A DNA stretch of 25,789 bases from the NCBI GenBank assembly GCA_050260015.1, contig JBLNBN010000001.1, positions 1 to 25,789 on the forward strand, in the 5' to 3' direction. The DNA comes from JBLNBN01 sp050260015 (GTDB taxonomy: Bacteria > Bacteroidota > Ignavibacteria > Kapaibacteriales > UBA2268). Of the stretch, positions 1-8,492 are shown piece by piece (position 1 is the stretch's first letter; every line of letters begins with the position of its first letter). Position numbers and translations under genes: made by a program. The notes under the pieces are model-generated. The model ran no database searches. It saw only the letters and a list, made by a program, of their open reading frames with translations, and had not been told where the DNA came from.

Positions 1-430
1 CCTTGTCGGGACGGATGTTGTTGTCCTTTAAGTGTCCCGTGAAGCCGAAACGGTACGAGGGCCTCTCGAAGCTTAAGCTATCAATCCGAGCGCCAAAGGG
101 ATACGTAGTCGATGCCGAGAGGTAATCCAGCTCGTAATGATAGTTGTCGTAAGCTGCCCAAGGCGTCAGCGGCAGCTTTATATCGCTGAACGTAACGCGG
201 GGCGTGCCAAGCCAATCCTTTATCTCGTACGTCTTCCAGCCCATCGGGCGGTAGAAAACCGCGTTGAACTGCGTCATCGTGTCCGGAGTCGCGACGGCGA
301 GCCGACCGTCCTTCGAGCCGGCGTAGAGGTCCCACTCGACGTGGCGCAAAACGGAAACGACGGCGCACGATGCGGGAGCTCCCGAGCGCGAACGCTTCGA
401 CAGGCTCAGCGTCCGCGCGCGCCTAACCAT
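1..430 (-). CDS. Partial gene of unknown function, cut by the left edge
   Basis: This is an open minus-strand frame of 143 codons that runs off the window. From about residue 25 it reads like real protein: VEWDLYAGSKDGRL, then a W/Y-rich stretch with NAVFYRPMGWKTYEIKDW and LPLTPWAAYDNYHYELDY, ending SFERPSYRFGFTGH. I do not recognise the family; the aromatic-rich alternating pattern would suit a secreted or beta-rich protein. The only in-frame ATG (430-428) lies 6 bases after the bshC stop, so an operon is likely. However, residues 4-20 are encoded by a palindromic repeat and give low-complexity sequence (TLSLSKRSRSG) with no signal peptide. The true start may be further in, or the 5' end may have been damaged by the repeat. 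Base-by-base reading shows no stop from 430 to 1 in this frame. Confidence 0.6.
   Translation of the reverse strand, partial: MVRRARTLSLSKRSRSGAPASCAVVSVLRHVEWDLYAGSKDGRLAVATPDTMTQFNAVFYRPMGWKTYEIKDWLGTPRVTFSDIKLPLTPWAAYDNYHYELDYLSASTTYPFGARIDSLSFERPSYRFGFTGHLKDNNIRPDK
373..418. repeat. Palindromic repeat element (REP-like) after bshC
   Basis: A perfect 12-base palindrome CGGGAGCTCCCG (373-384) is followed at once by a hairpin. Its arms are GCGCGAACGCT (386-396) and AGCGTCCGCGC (408-418), pairing at 10 of 11 positions around an 11-base loop. The core GCTTCGACAGGCTCAGC resembles the CTTCGACAAGCTCAGC-type short repeats that I recall being scattered in many bacterial genomes. It overlaps the 5' end of the neighbouring minus-strand frame. 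There is no T-run, so it is a poor intrinsic terminator. Confidence 0.6.
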
Positions 431-436
431 TAACCA

Positions 437-2074
437 TTACAAATAGACCATATAGTGCCTGCGTTTGTCGCTCTTGGCGATTACGCGGAGCAGCTTAGTG
501 AGCTGCTCGGGCGAGCTCTCGTTGAAGATCGCGGCGGCGTTTAGCGAACGCTCCTGCAATCCGTTGCCGGGAAAGAGCCAGGAGTGTACCTTGCGGTACT
601 TCTCGAAGGTATCGGAAAAGCTCTTCTTTTGCAGCGAGGATACCTTTTTATAGAGATGTTCGAGCTGGTCGAGCGATTTATGCGCGGCGCCGGCGGCGGA
701 GCGCTCGAGCGAGGGCTCAATATGCTTCGCAAATTCTGAAAATCGCTCAAAGGCGTCCGTTATCTGGTCCGTACAGAATTTATAGGTTTTATCCAATTCC
801 TCGTCGCCGAGCCGAGCCATCAGTTCCTTCTCTATTTCAGAAAAGTCCTTCATAAAGTACATCGCGGCCAGCCCCTGCTTATCAAGAAAGCGCGCCACTC
901 GCTTCGGCACGAACGTGGCGGAAAGGCGCGGCGCTACGGCCGGCTGCTCTACCCCGAAGTGAGCGTAGAGCTCCTTGATTTGCGTCAGGTATCCTATCTC
1001 CCCCGGCCCGCCTATAATGGCCGCGTCCGGCAGCAAATAGCTCTGGAAGACGGGGCGCGCTAAAACCTTCGGGGAGAAATCCGAAGCCGTCAACTTGCCG
1101 TTGCGCAGGTCCTCGAGCGTAAACCGGAAGCCATGAGCGGAAAAGGAATTATCCTCGCGGTTCAGCTCAATCGAATGCCTCCCGCCGTCCCTATGAAGAA
1201 ATAAGTTAACGTCCGAGGCCTTCGCCTGTATCTTATAGCCGTTCGCGGCAATCTCCGAGTTTGCCTTTTCGATCAGCTTGCGGCTCAGCCCGGCAGTTGA
1301 GAGCTCAAATTCAATTAATTCCCTCCATACGCCGCTCTCGCGCGCCTTCGAGGCGGAAATAAATAAAAGGCCGGTTTGCCCGAGCGCGCGCTGCAGCAGT
1401 TGAATAAATACGTCGAGCGGCTTGGCCCCGGGTTTGTAGAGCGAGTTTAGGAACGCGGATATTTCCCCTTTTATCAGGGTGTTTGGCAGAGCCTCCAGCG
1501 CCGCTTCGAGCGCTTTTTCAACGTCGGCGCCAAACATAAGCTCGCTCGCAGGGGCTCGGGCCGCGGCGCGCGCGAAGCCGTGGGTAATTCTTAAAAGGCC
1601 GCTCGGGCCGTCCGCGAAGTATGCGTAGGATATTTCCGCCGCGTCGTGGTCGTTATCCTCTATCCAAAAGACCGGCGCAAAATAGCAATCCGGATGGATC
1701 TCGCCGAGCCGCTCGGCAATGCCGACGGCCGAATGCCCTTTTAAAAAAGAATAGAGCGCTCCCCCGAGAAATCCAATTTGCTGCCCGGCGGTAACGGTTA
1801 GGGCTTCGCCGGATTCCATCTTTTCTAAATGCGCCTTTTGCGCGGGGCTTAATTCAACGTCTTTCATTGTCCCGCGTATAGCGTTTAGTAGTATGTCGCG
1901 GCGGGCAGCTACGCTTTTTGCGATCTCCTTTAGGTAGTCCTTGCCGCCGCTTGAGAATACGGTCGCGTTTGCTGGGAACCTGGAATAAAAATACTGCGCG
2001 CCGGCGACGAAATCCAGGAAGAGCTTTGAAAATTTCGGCAGAGAAGCGAATTCAATTTCTTCAATTTGAAGCAT
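437..2074 (-). CDS. bshC: Bacillithiol biosynthesis cysteine-adding enzyme BshC
   Basis: The 545-residue length is normal for BshC. BshC adds cysteine to glucosamine-malate in the cytoplasm, the last step of bacillithiol synthesis. Family signatures seen: TVTAGQQIGFLGGALYS near residue 95, APVFWIEDNDHDAAE near 135, and SPKVLARPVFQSYLLPDAAI followed by IGGPGEIGYLTQIKEL near 335-370. A long helical coiled-coil-like segment follows (about 400-490). The start ATG is at 2074-2072; upstream I see no clear Shine-Dalgarno sequence. bshA and bshB are not in the window. The gene diverges from the TPR lipoprotein and is followed 6 bases later by the partial gene at the left edge. Family assignment is firm; activity is inferred from homology. 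Confidence 0.93.
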   Translation of the reverse strand: MLQIEEIEFASLPKFSKLFLDFVAGAQYFYSRFPANATVFSSGGKDYLKEIAKSVAARRDILLNAIRGTMKDVELSPAQKAHLEKMESGEALTVTAGQQIGFLGGALYSFLKGHSAVGIAERLGEIHPDCYFAPVFWIEDNDHDAAEISYAYFADGPSGLLRITHGFARAAARAPASELMFGADVEKALEAALEALPNTLIKGEISAFLNSLYKPGAKPLDVFIQLLQRALGQTGLLFISASKARESGVWRELIEFELSTAGLSRKLIEKANSEIAANGYKIQAKASDVNLFLHRDGGRHSIELNREDNSFSAHGFRFTLEDLRNGKLTASDFSPKVLARPVFQSYLLPDAAIIGGPGEIGYLTQIKELYAHFGVEQPAVAPRLSATFVPKRVARFLDKQGLAAMYFMKDFSEIEKELMARLGDEELDKTYKFCTDQITDAFERFSEFAKHIEPSLERSAAGAAHKSLDQLEHLYKKVSSLQKKSFSDTFEKYRKVHSWLFPGNGLQERSLNAAAIFNESSPEQLTKLLRVIAKSDKRRHYMVYL

Positions 2075-2140
2075 GGTAACTATCCGGTTAAAAAAAACGT
2101 CTTAAGGACAAGTAAACGTTTAACGGGCGTTTTTATGCGC

Positions 2141-2169
2141 TTGTTTTGAATAAGTTTTTTTCATATTTT
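2141..2169 (+). promoter_or_regulatory. Possible sigma-70-like promoter for the TPR lipoprotein gene
   Basis: TTGTTT (2141-2146) and TATTTT (2164-2169) are separated by 17 bases in the A+T-rich gap between the divergent bshC and TPR genes. Downstream, 2196-2204 and 2220-2228 form an A/T-rich inverted repeat (AAAACAAAT/ATTTGTTTT), of unknown meaning. In sequence this A+T-rich, chance matches are common. Confidence 0.25.
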
Positions 2170-2247
2170 AGACTTGGTATAAACACAAAGCAAGGAAAAC
2201 AAATGCTTCAACGAGGACGATTTGTTTTTTAAAAAACCGACACAAAG

Positions 2248-4410
2248 ATGAGAATTATCAGATTATACGGCATTATGCTGGCTGCCTCGCTCGCGCTTAG
2301 CGGATGCCAAACGTGGGATAATTTCACGACATATTTCAATACATACTACAATACGGAGCGTCTTATAGACGAATCCGAGAATGAATTTGAATATCAGGAC
2401 GAGAAAAAGCGCGTGCAGCCGCGCGTCTTTATCCCGGAGCCGGAATTAGCCTCCAGTTCCAGCGTCGCGGCAATAGGCCCGCCCGCGTTCCTCTCCGAAT
2501 TTATCGTCAACAGGCAGAAACGGCAACCGGTGGCGGTTAAGCTGGATTCGGTCATCATAAAAGGCTCGAAGATCTTAGCTTTCCACCCGAAGAGCGAGTA
2601 CGTCGAGGGTTCGCTCTATTTAATGGCGAAGACATATTTTTACCGCGAGGAATGGCTCCCCGCGCAGATAAAGTGCGGCGAGCAAATTGATAAGTTCCCC
2701 GAGGGCGATCTCTCGCCGGACGCTCACCTTTTGCTATCGAAATCCATGCTGATGCAGCGCAAGATGCAGGCGGGCAACATGATGCTCTCGCGCACGGTGG
2801 ACATCGCCTGGCAAAAGGAGCGCTACGATATTTTAAGCGAAGCCTTCCGGCTCCAGGCCGAGCTCGCGCTTTACGAGCGGCGGTTCGACGACGCGACGCG
2901 CCCGTATAAGCGGGCTATCGCGCAGACGGGCGACGGAAAGCTAAAGGCCAAGTGGCAGCTCGATCTCGGCGCGTTGCTATTCCGTATGCATAGGTTCGAG
3001 GAGGCGGAGCGAGCTTTCGCCAAAGTAACGAAGTACTCCCCGGACTATATTTCCGAATTTGAAGCTAAGCTCTACCGCGCTTCCTCGCTGGCAAGGCTTG
3101 GAAAGCGCCACGAAGCGGAAAAGATGCTCTCCGCATTGGAAGGCGATAGGAAATACGAAGAATGGCAGGGCAGCGTATTTGCGGAAAAGATGAACTTCGC
3201 CAGGCTTTTCCCCGAGGAGAAAATAAATCTTGATTCGATGGAAACTTACGCCGATTCGGCCTACGTTTCCAATCCCTCCGTGGCCGCGTATTACTTTGAG
3301 CGGGGCATGCAGAACTACAAGGAAGGGAAATTCCTGGACGCTTCGAAGTACTTCGCGCGTTGCCGTACGGCTAAGATCCCGACTGCTTCCGTAGCGCAGA
3401 ATATGTACACGTTGCTCAACGGGTTCGACGTGCGGCGAATGCAGGCAAAGTCGGCAATGAGCAGGATAACGGCCGGCGGGGCGCAGGCGGACTCCGCGAA
3501 GCAAGCCGTCGCCTCGGCTTACTTCGATATGGGGCGCGTCTACGAGCAATTGGGGAATATCGATTCCGCCAAGGCGTATTACGAGAGATCGCTCGACTAC
3601 GCGCAACCGGGCGTCGTCGAATCCGCGCGATTCTACTACGCATTAGCGCGCATGCTACATGAGACCGACCTCGTTCGCAGCGACTCTTTGCTCGACGTGA
3701 TCGTAGCCCGCTATCCTAATACGGAATACGGCCGGGACGCGGTAGTAAAGCTGGGCTATACGGACGCTTTTATAATCGATACGGTCGCTGATATGTATAA
3801 CTCCGGTTCGGACCTTCGCCGCTACGGCGATTATCGATACGCCGCAAGACAGTATTTGCAAGTTTACGAGCGTTGGCCGGAATCCGATTTCGCTCCGCGC
3901 TCGCTCTATGCTCTCGGCTGGCTCTACGAGAATCCGCTCGCGAATTTGGACACGGCGAGGATGTACTATTTATTATTAATAAGTAAATATCCCAACAGCA
4001 TTTACGCGCAGGACGTAAAATTGCCTATAGATTATCAAATCGCATTCGCATCAGGGGCTATCCCCGATTCGCTAAAGGATAAAGAGTCCAGGCATTACCG
4101 CGCCAAGGCTATGCCTACCCCAGGCGTAGACGATTACTTCGAGGGGCTCGATCCGGCAAAAGCGAACCTCAAGTCGCAGCAAAAAGGAATGGACCCGAGA
4201 GATTTTATAAAGAATCCAAAGCAATTGCTACAAAAGGGTAAAGAGTGGATAGACAAGCCAGTGCAAGAAATTAAAGAATTGAGAAATATAAAATTGCCCA
4301 CGGACCCCTCGGAACTGCTTCGGGGCCCGGGCAGATTAATGCCCGATTCTCTTGCGCCGGTATTGCCAACGCCCGACTTGCCCGATAGCCTTCGGACGCC
4401 ACGGAAATAA
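2248..4410 (+). CDS. TPR-repeat lipoprotein, SprE/PorW-like (probable T9SS/gliding accessory)
   Basis: A 720-residue lipoprotein. The signal peptide ends in the lipobox LALSGC with the lipidated Cys at residue 20. It is followed by YFNTYYNTERLIDE, which resembles the N-terminal NxYxN-type motif of SprE/PorW proteins of the type IX secretion system. The rest is helical TPR-like repeats, for example around 195-300 (LYERRFDDATRPYKRAI, MHRFEEAERAFAKV), 345-375, 420-450 (YEQLGNIDSAKAYYERSL) and 530-585. The last 110 residues are Pro/Asp-rich and probably unstructured. Two T9SS-sorted proteins in the same window support a link to T9SS, but the SprE/PorW call rests on the short motif and overall architecture. 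A generic TPR lipoprotein is the alternative. It is first in an eight-gene same-strand run. Confidence 0.75.
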   Translation: MRIIRLYGIMLAASLALSGCQTWDNFTTYFNTYYNTERLIDESENEFEYQDEKKRVQPRVFIPEPELASSSSVAAIGPPAFLSEFIVNRQKRQPVAVKLDSVIIKGSKILAFHPKSEYVEGSLYLMAKTYFYREEWLPAQIKCGEQIDKFPEGDLSPDAHLLLSKSMLMQRKMQAGNMMLSRTVDIAWQKERYDILSEAFRLQAELALYERRFDDATRPYKRAIAQTGDGKLKAKWQLDLGALLFRMHRFEEAERAFAKVTKYSPDYISEFEAKLYRASSLARLGKRHEAEKMLSALEGDRKYEEWQGSVFAEKMNFARLFPEEKINLDSMETYADSAYVSNPSVAAYYFERGMQNYKEGKFLDASKYFARCRTAKIPTASVAQNMYTLLNGFDVRRMQAKSAMSRITAGGAQADSAKQAVASAYFDMGRVYEQLGNIDSAKAYYERSLDYAQPGVVESARFYYALARMLHETDLVRSDSLLDVIVARYPNTEYGRDAVVKLGYTDAFIIDTVADMYNSGSDLRRYGDYRYAARQYLQVYERWPESDFAPRSLYALGWLYENPLANLDTARMYYLLLISKYPNSIYAQDVKLPIDYQIAFASGAIPDSLKDKESRHYRAKAMPTPGVDDYFEGLDPAKANLKSQQKGMDPRDFIKNPKQLLQKGKEWIDKPVQEIKELRNIKLPTDPSELLRGPGRLMPDSLAPVLPTPDLPDSLRTPRK

Positions 4411-4453
4411 AAGCGCAAAACAAAATTGGAATCTTAAGTAAACAAAAAGGAAA

Positions 4454-5557
4454 ATGAGAATAAACGACGAAACTCCGGCAAACGCGACGCCTGAGGAGAT
4501 AATAGCAAAACTGGAAAAGCAGCTCGCCTGGTACAAATCTTTTTTCGACAACGCGACGGACGCCGTATTTATAGTTCAGCCCGGCACCTGGAGCGTAATA
4601 GACGCGAACGACTACGCCGCTCAACTGCTTGGGACGCCCCGCAACGAATTGTTGGGTTCCACGTTGCCGCAATTCCGTAGGATATTCAAGCTGTTGCAGA
4701 AATCAAATTCCCCTATCGCGCTCAGCGAGCTCTCGCTCGAAACGCCCACTAATTCAAACCTAATGGTGGAGGTAAGCGCGCGCTTCGTAAAGCGGTTCGA
4801 CCAAGAGCTTATCCAGGCCATTGCCCGCGACGTCAGCGAGCAGCACGCCCTGACCGATAAGCTCGTCCAGGCCGATAAGCTCGTTCTGCTAGGCCAGCTT
4901 TCCGCGGGCGTAGCGCACGAAATTCGCAACCCTTTGGCCGCGGTTAATTTAAATTTACAAATACTCCAAAGGAATATTAACCCGGACGCAGCCGAGGCGG
5001 AATTCGTCTCGACGGCATTGCAGGGGGTGGAGCGCATATCCCGGATAGTGGAGGTGACGCTTAATTTTTCGCGCCCAACTATGCCCGACATACAAAAACT
5101 CAATGTAAACGCGCTTATACCGTCGACATTAGAGCTAGTGGCGGCCGTCATCAAGCGCAAAGAGATCAAGGTTGAATTAAAGCTCGAAGATTCGCTGCCG
5201 GACGTAGCCGCGGACGCCAAGCAGATACAGCAGGTGTTTATTAATTTAATTACCAACGCGGCCGACGCCATTAAAACGAAGGGCACGATAACTATATCCT
5301 CGTACGTGGAGCGCGCGCCCGGCGTTGGCGAAGGCGAGTACGCCGTGGTTTCTATCAAGGACACCGGGATTGGCATTCCGCCGGAAGATATACCGAAAAT
5401 TTTCAACCCGTTCTTTACCCGCAAGGCCGATGGAACGGGATTGGGGCTCCCCATAACGCAGAGAATTCTGCATCAGCACAGCGGAATTATAGATATAGAA
5501 AGCGCCTCCGGTCACGGTTCTACCTTTTACGTAAAACTTCCCGTGCCCCGAATGTAA
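4454..5557 (+). CDS. PAS-domain sensor histidine kinase (NtrB-like)
   Basis: A 367-residue kinase with no membrane segment, so cytoplasmic. A short coiled coil (12-28) leads into a PAS domain (about 25-130; FFDNATDAVFIV, VIDANDYAAQLLG). The HisKA domain has the H-box GVAHEIRNPL with phospho-accepting His155. The ATPase domain shows the N box (NLITNAADAI, 264-273), G1 box DTGIGIP (303-309) and G2 box GTGLGL (327-332). AGG lies 3 bases before the ATG. The neighbouring gene 79 bases downstream is an NtrC-type regulator, so the two very likely form one two-component pair. The ligand of the PAS domain is not evident. It resembles NtrB/AtoS-type kinases that drive sigma-54 activators. Confidence 0.92.
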   Translation: MRINDETPANATPEEIIAKLEKQLAWYKSFFDNATDAVFIVQPGTWSVIDANDYAAQLLGTPRNELLGSTLPQFRRIFKLLQKSNSPIALSELSLETPTNSNLMVEVSARFVKRFDQELIQAIARDVSEQHALTDKLVQADKLVLLGQLSAGVAHEIRNPLAAVNLNLQILQRNINPDAAEAEFVSTALQGVERISRIVEVTLNFSRPTMPDIQKLNVNALIPSTLELVAAVIKRKEIKVELKLEDSLPDVAADAKQIQQVFINLITNAADAIKTKGTITISSYVERAPGVGEGEYAVVSIKDTGIGIPPEDIPKIFNPFFTRKADGTGLGLPITQRILHQHSGIIDIESASGHGSTFYVKLPVPRM

Positions 5558-5636
5558 TTTTTTTCTCGCTTTTTTAATATATTTAATTTAAATTTGAATT
5601 AACTGGAAATAGTGTTTGAACTAAAGTTGGGACGAA

Positions 5637-7064
5637 GTGTCAAAACAGAATTACACCATCGTAGTAATTGAGGACGATCCGCTTGTAAACGCGACGGTTC
5701 GTAGCATCCTCTCTTCAAAATATACTCGCGTTGAAACCTTCACCGACGCCCAGCAGGGCATGGAGGAACTGCACGTAATCGCGCCGGACCTGATCCTGCT
5801 CGATATCTTTCTCGGGCACGCTAACGGCCTGGATATCCTCGAGCAATTGAGGAAGCAGGGCTATACCATGCCAGTCATCATTATGACCGCTTTCAGCGAT
5901 ATAAAGATGGCTGTGCGCGCTATGAGGCTTGGCGCCGAGGACTTTATCGTTAAGCCGCTCGATCTCGAGCAACTCGAGGTCGCAGTCGAAAGAGCTCTAA
6001 AGAACTTCGATCTACGCAGGCAAGTAGAAATTCTGCGGGACCAGATCCGAAAAGAGCAGCCCAGCGAAATACTGGGCGATAGCGACGGCGTTAGAAAGGC
6101 CCTTGAATTAGGTAAGATCATCGCGAGGGCGGAGGACACGACCGTACTGATCTACGGCGAGAGCGGCACGGGAAAGGAACTGATGGCGCGGTATATTCAC
6201 GACAACTCCCCCCGCGCTAAAGGTCCCTTTATCACAATAAATTGCGGCGCTATCCCCCGGGAGCTCGCCGAGAACGAGCTCTTCGGCTACGAGCGCGGCG
6301 CGTTTACCGGCGCCACCGAAAAAGTGCGCCAGGGACGATTCGAGCAGGCGCAGCACGGCACCATCCTTCTGGACGAGATCGCCGAGCTCAGCCTCGAGTT
6401 GCAGGTTAAATTGCTCCGCGTCCTTCAGGAACGTAAGTTCTTCAGATTAGGCGGCAATAAGGAAGTCGCCGTCGACGTGCGCGTTATAGCCAGCACCAAT
6501 AAAGAATTGGAAAAACTCGTCGAGGAAGATAAATTTCGCGAGGACTTATTCTATCGCTTAAACGTGGCAAAGATAATCCTCCCGCCGCTACGCGAGCGCG
6601 GCGACGATATCATCCGCCTATCCACGGCTTTCGTTAAGGAGTTTAACAATAAGTTCGCCAAGAACTTGACTGGGTTTACCCAGGAAGCCGTTAACATTCT
6701 TATGAATTATCCATGGAAAGGCAACATCCGCGAACTACGCAACGTAATCGAACGCGTCTGCTTACTCGAGAACGAAACCGTCGTTTCCAAGGAATCGCTT
6801 GGATTCTTAAAGGGCGCCTCGACTAGCCTCGCGCCGAAGCCTCAAAGGCCTGCGGCGGAGCTTCCCGACGGCGAGCATTCATTGACCATATCTCCGTCCG
6901 GCGTAACAATGGGCGCCGTAATGCGCGACCTTTTAACGCAAACGTTAAAAATTACCGGCGGCAACCAAATAAAAGCGGCGAAGCTGCTGGGCATATCCCG
7001 GGCTAAATTGCGCTATCGCATTGAGCAATTAGGAATTAACATCAGCGGCAAACAAATTTCATAA
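5637..7064 (+). CDS. NtrC-family sigma-54-dependent response regulator
   Basis: A 475-residue regulator starting at GTG (5637), with GGGA a few bases upstream. The receiver (about 5-125) has the acidic pocket ED-D (12-14), phospho-accepting Asp56, Thr84 and Lys106. The AAA+ domain has Walker A GESGTGKE (174-181), the sigma-54 contact loop GAFTGA (221-226), Walker B ILLDE (243-247) and the arginine-finger segment REDLFYRLNV (301-310). The C-terminal Fis-type helix-turn-helix (about 432-468) contains NQIKAAKLLGISRAKLRYRIEQ. All elements for phosphorylation-driven activation of sigma-54 RNA polymerase are present. It is paired with the upstream PAS kinase. I did not find a convincing -24/-12 promoter in the intergenic gaps I read, so its targets may lie elsewhere. 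Confidence 0.95.
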   Translation: MSKQNYTIVVIEDDPLVNATVRSILSSKYTRVETFTDAQQGMEELHVIAPDLILLDIFLGHANGLDILEQLRKQGYTMPVIIMTAFSDIKMAVRAMRLGAEDFIVKPLDLEQLEVAVERALKNFDLRRQVEILRDQIRKEQPSEILGDSDGVRKALELGKIIARAEDTTVLIYGESGTGKELMARYIHDNSPRAKGPFITINCGAIPRELAENELFGYERGAFTGATEKVRQGRFEQAQHGTILLDEIAELSLELQVKLLRVLQERKFFRLGGNKEVAVDVRVIASTNKELEKLVEEDKFREDLFYRLNVAKIILPPLRERGDDIIRLSTAFVKEFNNKFAKNLTGFTQEAVNILMNYPWKGNIRELRNVIERVCLLENETVVSKESLGFLKGASTSLAPKPQRPAAELPDGEHSLTISPSGVTMGAVMRDLLTQTLKITGGNQIKAAKLLGISRAKLRYRIEQLGINISGKQIS

Positions 7065-7132
7065 AGTCGCAATTTTCGGAGCGGTTTTTGATATGAAAAC
7101 TTGGAAGCAGACACAATAACGATATTTACAAT

Positions 7133-8395
7133 ATGACTGAACAGCTTAAAGAAGCATGCATTATACTAAACACTCACCCCGAGCCTACGCTTCGTATGCG
7201 CGCGGCCGAGTATATTATTGGTAAGCTGGACAACAATCCCGAAATTATTGAGCCGCTCATAAAGGCCCTTGAGGACGCCGATAGGGGCGTTCGCGACGTA
7301 TGCTCGCGCGCGCTCGTCTACGCTCCTCAGTCCATAAAAAGCGAAATCGCCGCCGCGCTCGCTCCGAAGCTTTCCGACAGGAACTATGAGCTCAGGAACT
7401 TAGCCGCAGATATATTAACCAAATTGGGCGAGCACGCCGCTCCGACCTTAATTGATTTTCTTTTGGTAGCGACGCCCGAGGAAGCGAAATTTGCATGCGA
7501 CATTTTAGGCGTAATCGGCGACGCGAGAGCGATAGGCGCAATTAACGCTTATTCCTTCTCCCCGGACCCGAACCTGGCCGGCGCGGCGATTGAAGCGGTC
7601 GGGAACATAGCCTATGTCGAAAAATTAGATAAAGAAGAGCGCGACGCAATTATCGTTCAGCTCTGCGAGCGTTACTCCGAAAATCCTCAGCATAAGCCGA
7701 TAATCCTGGAGACTATAGGAAAGATCGGGGGCGAAGCGGCTTCCGATTTCTTAGTTCAAATAATGCGGTTGGAACCCGATATGTTTCTACGGACGACCGC
7801 CGTCGACGCCCTCTCTTTTTGCGGGGAGGACGAAACGACATGCAAACTAATATTCGCCGAAATGATTCGCTACCCGGAAAGCGTAAGGCCCGCTTTCCTG
7901 AAATCGATTTATGCGATTGCGCATAGAATTTCTCTCGATATGACTCTTCCCGAGAAATATAGGGACGTAGCGCGCGGGGCCTTATTCGAGGATGACGAAG
8001 ACTTGCGGAGGGCCGCCCTACTGGCGTTGGGCTCGATTTACTCGGACAACGACGTAAGAGCTTTACTTGCCGAAGTAATCCGGTGCGACGCCGAAACGAC
8101 GTCTTTTATTATTACAAACCTTATGAGCCGTTCTCCTGCGGACACCGTAAGTTATTTTTTTAGAGAACTCGCCGATTATTATTTAAGCAAATCCGAGTTG
8201 GGAAGCGACCTGGACGTTATCTCAATAGTAGGCTTAATTAAGCCTAGCGTGGATATTAATAATCTTCGCGCAGCATTTTCAGCAATTATGAAATCAAAAT
8301 TGATATCTCAATCGCCGATAGCGGTCGAGGTAATAGATATGTTGAAAAAAATCGACGCCGAATTAACCGAAGAAGCGCTTGCGGCTTTATGTTAA
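7133..8395 (+). CDS. HEAT-repeat protein in the chemosensory gene run
   Basis: A 420-residue, all-helical cytoplasmic protein with no signal peptide or membrane segment. HEAT/PBS-lyase-type repeats are visible in the first half, for example RMRAAEYIIGKL (21-32), GVRDVCSRALVYA (52-64), ELRNLAADILTKLGEHAAPTL (85-105) and AGAAIEAVGNIAY (149-161); further repeats continue to about 330. Such repeats act as binding scaffolds. It lies between an NtrBC pair and cheR, on the same strand with gaps under 100 bases, so a role in assembling or tuning signalling proteins is plausible but inferred. HEAT proteins occur in some other chemosensory clusters; I recall Cpc7 of the Myxococcus Che7 cluster. No Shine-Dalgarno sequence is obvious before the ATG. 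Confidence 0.8.
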   Translation: MTEQLKEACIILNTHPEPTLRMRAAEYIIGKLDNNPEIIEPLIKALEDADRGVRDVCSRALVYAPQSIKSEIAAALAPKLSDRNYELRNLAADILTKLGEHAAPTLIDFLLVATPEEAKFACDILGVIGDARAIGAINAYSFSPDPNLAGAAIEAVGNIAYVEKLDKEERDAIIVQLCERYSENPQHKPIILETIGKIGGEAASDFLVQIMRLEPDMFLRTTAVDALSFCGEDETTCKLIFAEMIRYPESVRPAFLKSIYAIAHRISLDMTLPEKYRDVARGALFEDDEDLRRAALLALGSIYSDNDVRALLAEVIRCDAETTSFIITNLMSRSPADTVSYFFRELADYYLSKSELGSDLDVISIVGLIKPSVDINNLRAAFSAIMKSKLISQSPIAVEVIDMLKKIDAELTEEALAALC

Positions 8396-8492
8396 TTCGG
8401 AAGGCGCGCGTCTATTGCGCGCACATAGTTTTTACTTCAAATTATTAACGATGCGTGTACAGGAAAACTGGCAAGAAGAAAGAGACTCCTAT

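Noticed and set aside
81..368. Minus-strand 95-codon frame at the left edge
   Set aside because: It is Arg-rich and shadow-like. The adjacent minus frame reads as ordinary protein over the same bases and continues off the window.
2977..3606. 209-codon minus-strand frame inside the TPR lipoprotein gene
   Set aside because: It is antisense to a clear TPR-coding frame with a lipobox, and its own sequence shows no domain.
4621..5454. 277-codon minus-strand frame inside the histidine kinase gene
   Set aside because: It is antisense to intact HisKA and ATPase motifs and Ser/Thr-rich in the way complement shadows are.
8379..8492. Longer cheR start at TTG 8379 or ATG 8451
   Set aside because: The TTG lies inside the HEAT gene and neither has a ribosome site. 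ATG 8493 follows a purine-rich stretch and still leaves the whole CheR domain. ATG 8451 cannot be fully excluded.
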